DNA of 64,000 nt, from positions 47,187,676 to 47,251,675 of the forward strand of contig CM049311.1 in assembly GCA_026874595.1 (NCBI GenBank), in the 5' to 3' direction. Of this stretch, positions 38,101 through 53,100 are shown piece by piece. Made by a program: the position numbers and the translations under genes. The first letter of the stretch is position 1. The number at the start of each line of letters is the position of its first letter. The DNA comes from Sipunculus nudus (lineage: Eukaryota > Annelida > Sipuncula > Golfingiida > Sipunculidae). Below the pieces are notes generated by a model, which was not told the origin of the DNA, did not search any database, and saw only the letters and a list, made by a program, of their open reading frames with translations.

Positions 38101-41100
38101 CACTCAGAGCTGTAACCCTGGGAGTGTGATGAATGTAACTACAGCAGTAAGTATGATCCCTGACACCAGTAGATAAAGTAACACTCAGAGCTGTAACCCT
38201 GGGAGTGTGATGAATGTAACTTCGATAGTAAGTATGATCCCTGACACCAGTAGATAAAGTAACACTCAGAGCTGTAACCCTGGGAGTGTGATGAATGTAA
38301 CTACAGCAGTAAGTATGATCCCTGACACCAGTAGATAAAGTAACACTCAGAGCTGTAACCCTGGGAGTGTGATGAATGTAACTTCAGCAGTTAGTATGAT
38401 CCCTGACATCAATAGATAAAGTAACACTCAGAGCTGTAAACCTGGGAGTGTGATGAATGTAACTACAGCAGTAAGTATGATCCCTGACACCAGTAGATAA
38501 AGTAACACTCAGAGCTGTAACCCAGGGAGTGTGATGAATGTAACTACAGCAGTAAGTATGATCCCTGACACCAGTAGATAAAGTAACACTCAGAGCTGTA
38601 ACCCTGGGAGTGTGATGAATGTAACTACAGCAGTAAGTGTGATCCCTGACATCAACAGATAAAGTAACACTCAGAACTGTAACCCCGGGAGTGTGATGAA
38701 TGTTACTAAAGCAATAAGTGTGATCCCTGACATCAGTAGATAAAGTAACACTCAGAGCTGTAACCCAGGGAGTGTGATGAATGTAACTTCAGCAGTAAGT
38801 ATGATCTCTGACATCAGTAGATAAAGTAACACTCAGAGCTGTAACCCAGGGAGTGTGATGAATGTAACTACAGCAGTAAGTATTATCCCTGACACCAGTA
38901 GATAAAGTAACACTCAGAGCTGTAACCCTGGGAGTGTGATGAATGTAACTTCGATAGTAAGTATGATCCCTGACACCAGTAGATAAAGTAACACTCAGAG
39001 CTGTAACCCTGGAAGTGTGATGAATGTAACTACAACAATAAGTATGATCCCTGACACCAGTAGATAAAGTAACACTCAGAGCTGTAACCCTGGGAGTGTG
39101 ATGAATGTAACTTCAGCAGTATGTATCATCCCTGACATCAATAGATAAAGTAACACTCAGAGCTGTAACCCTGGAAGTGTGATGAATGTAACTACAGCAG
39201 TAAGTATGATCCCTGACACCAGTAGATAAAGTAACACTCAGAGCTGTAACCCAGGGAGTGTGATGAATGTAACTACAGCAGTAAGTATGATCCCTGACAC
39301 CAGTAGATAAAGTAACACTCAGAGCTGTAACCCTGGGAGTGTGATGAATGTAACTTCAGCAGTAAGTATGATTCCTGACACCAGTAGATAAAGTAACACT
39401 CAGAGCTGTAACCCAGGGAGTGTGATGAATGTAACAACAGCAGTAAGTATGATCCCTGACATCAGTAGATAAAGTAACACTCAGAGCTGTAACCCAGGGA
39501 GTGTGATGAATGTAACTTCAGCAGTAAGTATGATCCCTGACACCAGTAGATAAAGTAACACTCAGAGCTGTAACCCTGGGAGTGTGATGAATGTAACTAC
39601 AGCAGTAAGTATGATCCCTGACATCAGTAGATAAAGTAACACTCAGAGCTGTAACCCAGGGAGTGTGATGAATGTAACTTCAGCAGTAAGTATGATCCCT
39701 GACATCAGTAGATAAAGTAACACTCAGAGCTGTAACCCAGGGAGTGTGATGAATGTAACTACAGCAGTAAGTATTATCCCTGACATCATTAGATATAGTC
39801 ACACTCAGAGCTGTAACCCAGGGAGTGTGATGAATGTAACTTCAGCAGTAAGTATGATCCCTGACATCAGTAGATAAAGTAACACTCAGAGCTGTAACCC
39901 AGGGAGTGTGATGAATGTAACTACAGCAGTAAGTATTATCCCTGACATCATTAGATATAGTAACACTCAGAGCTGTAACCCAGGGAGTGTGATGAATGTA
40001 ACTTCAGCAGTAAGTATGATCCCTGACATCAGTAGATAAAGTAACACTCAGAGCTGTAACCCAGGGAGTGTGATGAATGTAACTACAGCAGTAAGTATTA
40101 TCCCTGACATCATTAGATATAGTAACACTCAGAGCTGTAACCCAGGGAGTGTGATGAATGTAACTTCAGCAGTAAGTATGATCCTTGGTATCAGTAGATA
40201 AAGTAACACTCAGAGCTGTAACCCAGGGAGTGTGATGAATGTAACTACAGCAGTAAGTATGATCCCTGACATCAGTAGATAAAGTAACACTCAGAGCTGT
40301 AACCCAGGGAGTGTGATGAATGTAACTTCAGCAGTAAGTATGATCCCTGACACCAGTAGATAAAGTAACACTCAGAGCTGTAACCCAGGGAGTGTGATGA
40401 ATGGAACTACAGCAGTAAGTATGATCCCTGACATCAGTAGATAAAGTAACACTCAGAGCTGTAACCCTGGGAGTGTGATGAATGTAACTACAGCAGTAAG
40501 TATGATCCCTGACATCAGTAGATAAAGTAACACTCAGAGCTGTAACCCAGGGAGTGTGATGAATGGAACTTCAGCAGTAAGTATGATCCCTGACATCAGT
40601 AGATAAAGTAACACTCAGAGCTGTAACCCAGGGAGTGTGATGAATGTAACTTCAGCAGTAAGTATGATCCCTGACACCAGTAGATAAAGTAACACTCAGA
40701 GCTGTAACCCTGGGAGTGTGATGAATGTAACTACAGCAGTAAGTATGATCCCTGACACCAGTGGATAAAGTAACACTCAGAGCTGTAACCCAGGGAGTGT
40801 GATGAATGTAACTTCAGCAGTAAGTATGATCCCTGACATCAGTAGATAAAGTAACACTCAGAGCTGTAACCCTGGGAGTGTGATGAATGTAACTACAGCA
40901 GTAAGTATGATCCCTGACATCAGTAGATAAAGTAACACTCAGAGCTGTAACCCAGGGAGTGTGATGAATGGAACTTCAGCAGTAAGTATGATCCCTGACA
41001 TCAGTAGATCAAGTAACACTCAGAGCTGTAACCCAGGGAGTGTGATGAATGTAACTTCAGCAGTAAGTATGATCCCTGACACCAGTAGATAAAGTAACAC

Positions 41101-44100
41101 TCAGAGCTGTAACCCTGGGAGTGTGATGAATGGAACTACAGCAGTAAGTATGATCCCTGACATCAGTAGATAAAGTAACACTCAGAGCTGTAACCCTGGG
41201 AGTGTGATGAATGTAACTACAGCAGTAAGTATGATCCCTGACATCAGTAGATAAAGTAACACTCAGAGCTGTAACCCAGGGAGTGTGATGAATGTAACTA
41301 CAGCAGTAAGTATGATCCCTGACATCAGTAGATAAAGTAACACTCAGAGCTGTAACCCAGGGAGTGTAATGAATGTAACTTCAGCAGTAAGTATGATCCC
41401 TGACACCAGTAGATAAAGTTACACTCAGAGCTGTAACCCAGGGAGTGTGATGAATGGAACTACAGCAGTAAGTATGATCCCTGACACCAGTAGATAAAGT
41501 AACACTCAGAGCTGTAACCCAGGGAGTGTGATGAATGTAACTTCAGCAGTAAGTATGATCCCTGACACCAGTAGATAAAGTAACACTCAGAGCTGTAACC
41601 CAGGGAGTGTGATGAATGTAACTACAGCAGTAAGTATTATCCCTGACACCAGTCGATAAAGTAACACTCAGAGCTGTAACCCTGGGAGTGTGGTGAATGT
41701 AACTTCAGCAGTATGTATCATCCCTGACATCAGTAGATAAAGTAACACTCAGAGCTGTAACCCAGGGAGTGTGATGAATGTAACTACAGCAGTAAGTATG
41801 ATCCCTGACACCAGTAGATAAAGTAACACTCAGAGCTGTAACCCTGGGAGTGTGATGAATGGAACTACAGCAGTAAGTATGATCCCTGACATCAGTAGAT
41901 AAAGTAACACTCAGAGTTGTAACCCTGGGAGTGTGATGAATGTAACTACAGCAGTAAGTATGATCCCTGACATCATTAGATATAGTAACACTCAGAGCTG
42001 TAACCCAGGGAGTGTGATGAATGTAACTTCAGCAGTAAGTATGATCCCTGACATCAGTAGATAAAGTAACACTCAGAGCTGTAACCCAGGGAGTGTGATG
42101 AATGTAACTACAGCAGTAAGTATTATCCCTGACATCATTAGATATAGTAACACTCAGAGCTGTAACCCAGGGAGTGTGATGAATGTAACTTCAGCAGTAA
42201 GTATGATCCTTGGTATCAGTAGATAAAGTAACACTCAGAGCTGTAACCCTGGAAGTGTGATGAATGTAACTACAGCAGTAAGTATGATCCCTGACATCAG
42301 TAGATAAAGTAACACTCAGAGCTGTAACCCAGGGAGTGTGATGAATGTAACTTCAGCAGTAAGTATGATCCCTGACACCAGTAGATAAAGTAACACTCAG
42401 AGCTGTAACCCAGGGAGTGTGATGAATGGAACTACAGCAGTAAGTATGATCCCTGACATCAGTAGATAAAGTAACACTCAGAGCTGTAACCCTGGGAGTG
42501 TGATGAATGTAACTACAGCAGTGAGTATGATCCCTGACACCAGTAGATAAAGTAACACTCAGAGCTGTAACCCAGGGAGTGTGATGAATGGAACTTCAGC
42601 AGTAAGTATGATCCCTGACACCAGAAGATAAAGTAACACTCAGAGCTGTAACCCAGGGAGTGTGATGAATGTAACTTCAGCAGTAAGTATGATCCCTGAC
42701 ACCAGTAGATAAAGTAACACTCAGAGCTGTAACCCAGGGAGTGTGATGAATGTAACAACAGCAGTAAGTATGATCCCTGACATCAGTAGATAAAGTAACA
42801 CTCAGAGCTGTAACCCAGGGAGTGTGATGAATGGAACTTCAGCAGTAAGTATGATCCCTGACATCAGTAGATAAAGTAACACTCAGAGCTGTAACCCTGG
42901 GAGTGTGATGAATGTAACTACAGCAGTAAGTATGATCCCTGACATCAGTAGATAAAGTAACACTCAGAGCTGTAACCCAGGGAGTGTGATGAATGGAACT
43001 TCAGCAGTAAGTATGATCCCTGACATCAGTAGATAAAGTAACACTCAGAGCTGTAACCCAGGGAGTGTGATGAATGTAACTTCAGCAGTAAGTATGATCC
43101 CTGACACCAGTAGATAAAGTAACACTCAGAGCTGTAACCCAGGGAGTGTGATGAATGGAACTACAGCAGTAAGTATGATCCCTGACATCAGTAGATAAAG
43201 TAACACTCAGAGCTGTAACCCTGGGAGTGTGATGAATGTAACTACAGCAGTAAGTATGATCCCTGACATCAGTAGATAAAGTAACACTCAGAGCTGTAAC
43301 CCAGGGAGTGTGATGAATAGAACTTCAGCAGTAAGTATGATCCCTGACATCAGTAGATAAAGTAACACTCAGAGCTGTAACCCAGGGAGTGTGATGAATG
43401 TAACTTCAGCAGTAAGTATGATCCCTGACACCAGTAGATAAAGTAACACTCAGAGCTGTAACCCAGGGAGTGTGATGAATGTAACTTCAGCAGTATGATC
43501 CCTGACATCAGTAGATAAAGTAACACTCAGAGCTGTAACCCAGGGAGTGTGATGAATGTAACTTCAGCAGTATGTATTATCCCTGACATCAGTAGATAAA
43601 GTAACACTCAGAGCTGTAACCCAGGGAGTGTGATGAATGTAACTTCAGCAGTATGTATTATCCCTGACATCAGTAGATAAAGTAACACTCAGAGCTGTAA
43701 CCCAGGGAGTGTGATGAATGTAACTTCAGCAGTATGTATCATCCCTGACATCAGTAGATAAAGTAACACTCAGAGCTGTAACCCTGGGAGTGTGATGAAT
43801 GTAACTACAGCAGTAAGTATGATCCCTGACATCAGTAGATAAAGTAACACTCAGAGATGTAACCCTGGGAGTGTGATGAATGTAACTACAGCAGTAAGTA
43901 TGATCCCTGACATCAGTAGATAAAGTAACACTCAGAGCTGTAACCCAGGGAGTGTGATGAATGGAACTTCAGCAGTAAGTATGATCCCTGACACCAGTAG
44001 ATAAAGTAACACTCAGAGCTGTAACCCTGGGAGTGTGATGAATGTAACTACAGCAGTAAGTATGATCCCTGACATCAGTAGATAAAGTAACACTCAGAGC

Positions 44101-47100
44101 TGTAACCCAGGGAGTGTGATGAATGGAACTTCAGCAGTAAGTATGATCCCTGACATCAGTAGATAAAGTAACACTCAGAGCTGTAACCCAGGGAGTTTGA
44201 TGAATGGAACTACAGCAGTAAGTATGATCCCTGACATCAGTAGATAAAGTAACACTCAGAACTGTAACCCCGGGAGTGTGATGAATGTTACTAAAGCAAT
44301 AAGTATGATCCCTGACACCAGTAGATAAAGTAACACTCAGAGCTGTAACCCTGGGAGTGTGATGAATGTAACTTCAGCAGTTAGTATGATCCCTGACATC
44401 AATAGATAAAGTAACACTCAGAGCTGTAAACCTGGGAGTGTGATGAATGTAACTACAGCAGTAAGTATGATCCCTGACACCAGTAGATAAAGTAACACTC
44501 AGAGCTGTAACCCAGGGAGTGTGATGAATGTAACAACAGCAGTAAGTATTATCCCTGACATCAGTAGATAAAGTAACACTCAGAGCTGTAACCCAGGGAG
44601 TGTGATGAATGTAACTTCAGCAGTAAGTATGATCCCTGACACCAGTAGATAAAGTAACACTCAGAGCTGTAACCCAGGGAGTGTGATGAATGTAACAACA
44701 GCAGTAAGTATGATCCCTGACATCAGTAGATAAAGTAACACTCAGAGCTGTAACCCAGGGAGTGTGATGAATGTAACTTCAGCAGAAAGTATGATCCCTG
44801 ACATCAGTAGATAAAGTAACACTCAGAGCTGTAACCCAGGGAGTGTGATGAATGTAACTACAGCAGTAAGTATTATCCCTGACATCAGTAGATAAAGTAA
44901 CACTCAGAGCTGTAACCCAGGGAGTGTGATGAATGTAACTACAGCAGTAAGTATTATCCCTGACACCAGTCGATAAAGTAACACTCAGAGCTGTAACCCT
45001 GGGAGTGTGGTGAATGTAACTTCAGCAGTAAGTATGATCCTTGGTATCAGTAGATAAAGTAACACTCAGAGCTGTAACCCTGGAAGTGTGATGAATGTAA
45101 CTTCAGCAGTAAGTATGATCCCTGACATCAGTAGATAAAGTAACACTCAGAGCTGTAACCCTGGGAGTGTGATGAATGTTACTTCAGCAGTAAGTATGAT
45201 CCCTGACACCAGTAGATAAAGTAACACTCAGAGCTGTAACCCAGGGAGTGTGATGAATGGAACTACAGCAGTAAGTATGATCCCTGACACCAGTAGATAA
45301 AGTAACACTCAGAGCTGTAACCCAGGGAGTGTGATGAATGGAATTTCAGCAGTAAGTATGATCCCTGACACCAGTAGATAAAGTAACACTCAGAGCTGTA
45401 ACCCTGGGAGTGTGATGAATGTAACTTCGATAGTAAGTATGATCCCTGACACCAGTAGATAAAGTAACACTCAGAGCTGTAACCCCTAGGAGTGTGATGA
45501 ATGTAACTACAGCAGTAAGTATGATCCCTGACACCAGTAGATAAAGTAACACTCAGAGCTGTAACCCTGGGAGTGTGATGAATGTAACTTCAGCAGTTAG
45601 TATGATCCCTGACATCAATAGATAAAGTAACACTCAGAGCTGTAACCCAGGGAGTGTGATGAATGTAACTACAGCAGTAAGTATGATCCCTGACACCAGT
45701 AGATAAAGTAACACTCAGAGCTGTAACCCAGGGAGTGTGATGAATGTAACTACAGCAGTAAGTATGATCCCTCACACCAGTAGATAAAGTAACACTCAGA
45801 GCTGTAACCCTAGGAGTGTGATGAATGTAACTACAGCAGTAAGTGTGATCCCTGACATCAACAGATAAAGTAACACTCAGAACTGTAACCCCGGGAGTGT
45901 GATGAATGTTACTAAAGCAATAAGTATGATCCCTGACACCAGTAGATAAAGTAACACTCAGAGCTGTAACCCTGGGAGTGTGATGAATGTAACTTCAGCA
46001 GTTAGTATGATCCCTGACATCAATAGATAAAGTAACACTCAGAGCTGTAAACCTGGGAGTGTGATGAATGTAACTACAGCAGTAAGTATGATCCCTGACA
46101 CCAGTAGATAAAGTAACACTCAGAGCTGTAACCCAGGGAGTGTGATGAATGTAACTACAGCAGTAAGTATGATCCCTGACACCAGTAGATAAAGTAACAC
46201 TCAGAGCTGTAACCCTGGGAGTGTGATGAATGTAACTACAGCAGTAAGTGTGATCCCTGACATCAACAGATAAAGTAACACTCAGAGCTGTAACCCCGGG
46301 AGTGTAATGAATGTTACTAAAGCAATAAGTGTGATCCCTGACATCAGTAGATAAAGTAACACTCAGAGCTGTAACCCCGGGAGTGTGATGAATGTAACTT
46401 CAGCAGTAAGTATGATCTCTGACATCAGTAGATAAAGTAACACTCAGAGCTGTAACCCAGGGAGTGTGATGAATGTAACTTCAGCAGTAAGTATGATCCC
46501 TGACACCAGTAGATAAAGTAACACTCAGAGCTGTAACCCTGGGAGTGTGGTGAATGTAACTTCAGCAGTAAGTATGATCCTTGGTATCAGTAGATAAAGT
46601 AACACTCAGAGCTGTAACCCTGGAAGTGTGATGAATGTAACTACAGCAGTAAGTATGATCCCTGACATCAGTAGATAAAGTAACACTCAGAGCTGTAACC
46701 CAGGGAGTGTAATGAATGTAACTACAGCAGTAAGTATTATCCCTGACACCAGTAGATAAAGTAACACTCAGAGCTGTAACCCAGGGAGTGTAATGAATGT
46801 AACTTCAGCAGTAAGTATGATTCCTGACACCAGTAGATAAAGTAACACTCAGAGCTGTAACCCAGGGAGTGTGATGAATGGAACTACAGCAGTAAGTATG
46901 ATCCCTGACACCAGTAGATAAAGTAACACTCATAGCTGTAACCCAGGGAGTGTGATGAATGTAACTTCAGCAGTAAGTATGATCCCTGACACCAGTAGAT
47001 AAAGTAACACTCAGAGCTGTAACCCAGGGAGTGTGATGAATGTAACTACAGCAGTAAGTATTATCCCTGACACCAGTCGATAAAGTAACACTCAGAGCTG

Positions 47101-50100
47101 TAACCCTGGGAGTGTGGTGAATGTAACTTCAGCAGTATGTATCATCCCTGACATCAGTAGATAAAGTAACACTCAGAGCTGTAACCCTGGGAGTGTGATG
47201 AATGTAACTACAGCAGTAAGTATGATCCCTGACATCAGTAGATAAAGTAACACTCAGAGCTGTAACCCTGGGAGTGTGATGAATGTAACTACAGCAGTAA
47301 GTATGATCCCTGACATCAGTAGATAAAGTAACACTCAGAGCTGTAACCCAGGGAGTGTGATGAATGGAACTTCAGCAGTAAGTATGATCCCTGACTTCAG
47401 TAGATAAAGTAACACTCAGAGCTGTAACCCAGGGAGTGTGATGAATGGAACTTCAGCAGTAAGTATGATCCCTGACACCAGTAGATAAAGTAACACTCAG
47501 AGCTGTAACCCTGGGAGTGTGATGAATGTAACTACAGCAGTAAGTATGATCCCTGACATCAGTAGATAAAGTAACACTCAGAGCTGTAACCCAGGGAGTG
47601 TGATGAATGGAACTTCAGCAGTAAGTATGATCCCTGACATCAGTAGATAAAGTAACACTCAGAGCTGTAACCCAGGGAGTTTGATGAATGTAACTACAGC
47701 AGTAAGTATTATCCCTGACATCATTAGATATAGTAACACTCAGAGCTGTAACCCAGGGAGTGTGATGAATGTAACTTCAGCAGTAAGTATGATCCCTGAC
47801 ATCAGTAGATAAAGTAACACTCAGAGCTGTAACCCAGGGAGTGTGATGAATGTAACTACAGCAGTAAGTATTATCCCTGACATCATTAGATATAGTAACA
47901 CTCAGAGCTGTAACCCAGGGAGTGTGATGAATGTAACTTCAGCAGTAAGTATGATCCTTGGTATCAGTAGATAAAGTAACACTCAGAGCTGTAACCCTGG
48001 AAGTGTGATGAATGTAACTACAGCAGTAAGTATGATCCCTGACATCAGTAGATAAAGTAACACTCAGAGCTGTAACCCAGGGAGTGTGATGAATGTAACT
48101 TCAGCAGTAAGTATGATCCCTGACACCAGTAGATAAAGTAACACTCAGAGCTGTAACCCTGGGAGTGTGATGAATGTAACTACAGCAGTAAGTATGATCC
48201 CTGACATCAGTAGATAAAGTAACACTCAGAGCTGTAACCCAGGGAGTGTGATGAATGTAACTTCAGCAGTAAGTATGATCCCTGACATCAGTAGATAAAG
48301 TAACACTCAGAGCTGTAACCCTGGGAGTGTGATGAATGTAACTACAGCAGTAAGTATGATCCCTGACATCAGTATATAAAGTAACACTCAGAGCTGTAAC
48401 CCAGGGAGTGTGATGAATGGAACTTCAGCAGTAAGTATGATCCCTGACACCAGTAGATAAAGTAACACTCAGAGCTGTAACCCAGGGAGTGTGATGAATG
48501 TAACTACAGCAGTAAGTATGATCCCTGACACCAGTAGATAAAGTAACACTCAGAGCTGTAACCCAGGGAGTGTGATGAATGGAACTACAGCAGTAAGTAT
48601 GATCCCTGACATCAGTAGATAAAGTAACACTCAGAGCTGTAACCCTGGGAGTGTGATGAATGTAACTACAGCAGTAAGTATGATCCCTGACATCAGTAGA
48701 TAAAGTAACACTCAGAGCTGTAACCCAGGGAGTGTGATGAATGGAACTTCAGCAGTAAGTATGATCCCTGACATCAGTAGATAAAGTAACACTCAGAGCT
48801 GTAACCCAGGGAGTGTAATGAATGTAACTTCAGCAGTAAGTATGATCCCTGACACCAGTAGATAAAGTAACACTCAGAGCTGTAACCCAGGGAGTGTGAT
48901 GAATGGAACTACAGCAGTAAGTATGATCCCTGACACCAGTAGATAAAGTAACACTCAGAGCTGTAACCCAGGGAGTGTGATGAATGTAACTTCAGCAGTA
49001 AGTATGATCCCTGACACCAGTAGATAAAGTAACACTCAGAGCTGTAACCCAGGGAGTGTGATGAATGTAACTACAGCAGTAAGTATTATCCCTGACACCA
49101 GTCGATAAAGTAACACTCAGAGCTGTAACCCTGGGAGTGTGGTGAATGTAACTTCAGCAGTATGTATCATCCCTGACATCAGTAGATAAAGTAACACTCA
49201 GAGCTGTAACCCTGGGAGTGTGATGAATGTAACTACAGCAGTAAGTATGATCCCTGACATCAGTAGATAAAGTAACACTCAGAGCTGTAACCCTGGGAGT
49301 GTGATGAATGTAACTACAGCAGTAAGTATGATCCCTGACATCAGTAGATAAAGTAACACTCAGAGCTGTAACCCAGGGAGTTTGATGAATGGAACTTCAG
49401 CAGTAAGTATGATCCCTGACTTCAGTAGATAAAGTAACACTCAGAGCTGTAACCCAGGGAGTGTGATGAATGGAACTTCAGCAGTAAGTATGATCCCTGA
49501 CACCAGTAGATAAAGTAACACTCAGAGCTGTAACCCTGGGAGTGTGATGAATGTAACTACAGCAGTAAGTATGATCCCTGACATCAGTAGATAAAGTAAC
49601 ACTCAGAGCTGTAACCCAGGGAGTGTGATGAATGGAACTTCAGCAGTAAGTATGATCCCTGACATCAGTAGATAAAGTAACACTCAGAGCTGTAACCCAG
49701 GGAGTTTGATGAATGTAACTACAGCAGTAAGTATTATCCCTGACATCATTAGATATAGTAACACTCAGAGCTGTAACCCAGGGAGTGTGATGAATGTAAC
49801 TTCAGCAGTAAGTATGATCCCTGACATCAGTAGATAAAGTAACACTCAGAGCTGTAACCCAGGGAGTGTGATGAATGTAACTACAGCAGTAAGTATTATC
49901 CCTGACATCATTAGATATAGTAACACTCAGAGCTGTAACCCAGGGAGTGTGATGAATGTAACTTCAGCAGTAAGTATGATCCTTGGTATCAGTAGATAAA
50001 GTAACACTCAGAGCTGTAACCCTGGAAGTGTGATGAATGTAACTACAGCAGTAAGTATGATCCCTGACATCAGTAGATAAAGTAACACTCAGAGCTGTAA

Positions 50101-53100
50101 CCCAGGGAGTGTGATGAATGTAACTTCAGCAGTAAGTATGATCCCTGACACCAGTAGATAAAGTAACACTCAGAGCTGTAACCCAGGGAGTGTGATGAAT
50201 GGAACTACAGCAGTAAGTATGATCCCTGACATCAGTAGATAAAGTAACACTCAGAGCTGTAACCCTGGGAGTGTGATGAATGTAACTACAGCAGTAAGTA
50301 TGATCCCTGACATCAGTAGATAAAGTAACACTCAGAGCTGTAACCCAGGGAGTGTGATGAATGGAACTTCAGCAGTAAGTATGATCCCTGACATCAGTAG
50401 ATAAAGTAACACTCAGAGCTGTAACCCTGGGAGTGTGATGAATGTAACTTCAGCAGTAAGTATGATCCCTGACACCAGTAGATAAAGTAACACTCAGAGC
50501 TGTAACCCTGGGAGTGTTATGAATGTAACTACAGCAGTAAGTATGATCCCTGACATCAGTAGATAAAGTAACACTCAGAGCTGTAACCCAGGGAGTGTGA
50601 TGAATGTAACTTCAGCAGTAAGTATGATCCCTGACATCAGTAGATAAAGCAACACTCAGAGCTGTAACCCTGGGAGTGTGATGAATGTAACTACAGCAGT
50701 AAGTATGATCCCTGACATCAGTAGATAAAGTAACACTCAGAGCTGTAACCCAGGGAGTGTGATGAATGGAACTTCAGCAGTAAGTATGATCCCTGACATC
50801 AGTAGATAAAGTAACACTCAGAGCTGTAACCCAGGGAGTGTGATGAATGTAACTACAGCAGTAAGTATTATCCCTGACATCATTAGATATAGTAACACTC
50901 AGAGCTGTAACCCAGGGAGTGTGATGAATGTAACTTCAGCAGTAAGTATGATCCCTGACATCAGTAGATAAAGTAACACTCAGAGCTGTAAACCTGGGAG
51001 TGTGATGAATGTAACTTCAGCAGTATGTATTATCCCTGACACCAGTAGATAAAGTAACACTCAGAGCTGTAACCCAGGGAGTGTGATGAATGTAACTACA
51101 GCAGTAAGTATGATCCCTGACATCAGTAGATAAAGTAACACTCAGAGCTGTAACCCAGGGAGTGTGATGAATGTAACTTCAGCAGTAAGTATGATCCCTG
51201 ACATCAGTAGATAAAGTAACACTCAGAGCTGTAACCCAGGGAGTGTGATGAATGTAACTTCAGCAGTAAGTATGATCCCTGACATCAGTAGATAAAGTAA
51301 CACTCAGAGCTGTAACCCAGGGAGTGTGATGAATGTAACTACAGCAGTAAGTATGATCCCTGACATCAGTAGATAAAGTAACACTCAGAGCTGTAACCCA
51401 GGGAGTGTGATGAATGTAACTTCAGCAGTAAGTATGATCCCTGACATCAGTAGATAAAGTAACACTCAGAGCTGTAACCCAGGGAGTGTGATGAATGTAA
51501 CTTCAGCAGTAAGTATGATCCCTGACATCAGTAGATAAAGTAACACTCAGAGCTGTAACCCAGGGAGTGTGATGAATGTAACTACAGCAGTAAGTATGAT
51601 CCCTGACATCAGTAGATAAAGTAACACTCAGAGCTGTAAACCTGGGAGTGTGATGAATGTAACTTCAGCAGTAAGTATGATCCCTGACATCAGTAGATAA
51701 AGTAACACTCAGAGCTGTAACCCTGGAAGTGTGATGAATGTTACTACAGCAGTAAGTATGATCCCTGACACCAGTAGATAAAGTAACACTCAGAGCTGTA
51801 ACCCTGGAAGTGTGATGAATGTTACTACAGCAGTAAGTATGATCCCTGACACCAGTAGATAAAGTAACACTCAGAGCTGTAACCCAGGGAGTGTGATGAA
51901 TGTAACTTCAGCAGTAAGTATGATCCCTGACACCAGTAGATAAAGTAACACTCAGAGCTGTAACCCAGGGAGTGTGATGAATGTAACAACAGCAGTAAGT
52001 ATGATCCCTGACATCAGTAGATAAAGTAACACTCAGAGCTGTAACCCAGGGAGTGTGATGAATGTAACTTCAGCAGTAAGTATGATCCCTGACATCAGTA
52101 GATAAAGTAACACTCAGAGCTGTAACCCAGGGAGTGTGATGAATGTAACTACAGCAGTAAGTATTATCCCTGACATCAGTAGATAAAGTAACACTCAGAG
52201 CTGTAACCCAGGGAGTGTGATGAATGTAACTACAGCAGTAAGTATTATCCCTGACACCAGTCGATTAAGTAACACTCAGAGCTGTAACCCTGGGAGTGTG
52301 GTGAATGTAACTTCAGCAGTAAGTATGATCCTTGGTATCAGTAGATAAAGTAACACTCAGAGCTGTAACCCAGGGAGTGTGATGAATGTAACTTCAGCAG
52401 TAAGTATGATCCCTGACATCAGTAGATAAAGTAACACTCAGAGCTGTAACCCAGGGAGTGTGATGAATGTAACTACAGCAGTAAGTATGATCCCTGACAT
52501 CAGTAGATAAAGTAACACTCAGAGCTGTAACCCAGGGAGTGTGATGAATATAACTACAGCAGTAAGTATGATCCCTGACATCAGTAGATAAAGTAACACT
52601 CAGAGCTGTAACCCAGGGAGTGTGATGAATGTAACTACAGCAGTAAGTATTATCCCTGACATCATTAGATATAGTAACACTCAGAGCTATAACCCAGGGA
52701 GTGTGATGAATGTAACTTCAGCAGTAAGTATGATCCCTGACATCAGTAGATAAAGTAACACTCAGAGCTGTAACCCAGGGAGTGTGATGAATGTAACTAC
52801 AGCAGTAAGTATTATCCCTGACATCATTAGATATAGTCACACTCAGAGCTGTAACCCAGGGAGTGTGATGAATGTAACTTCAGCAGTAAGTATGATCCCT
52901 GACATCAGTAGATAAAGTAACACTCAGAGCTGTAACCCAGGGAGTGTGATGAATGTAACTACAGCAGTAAGTATTATCCCTGACATCATTAGATATAGTA
53001 ACACTCAGAGCTGTAACCCAGGGAGTGTGATGAATGTAACTACAGCAGTAAGTATTATCCCTGACATCATTAGATATAGTAACACTCAGAGCTGTAACCC

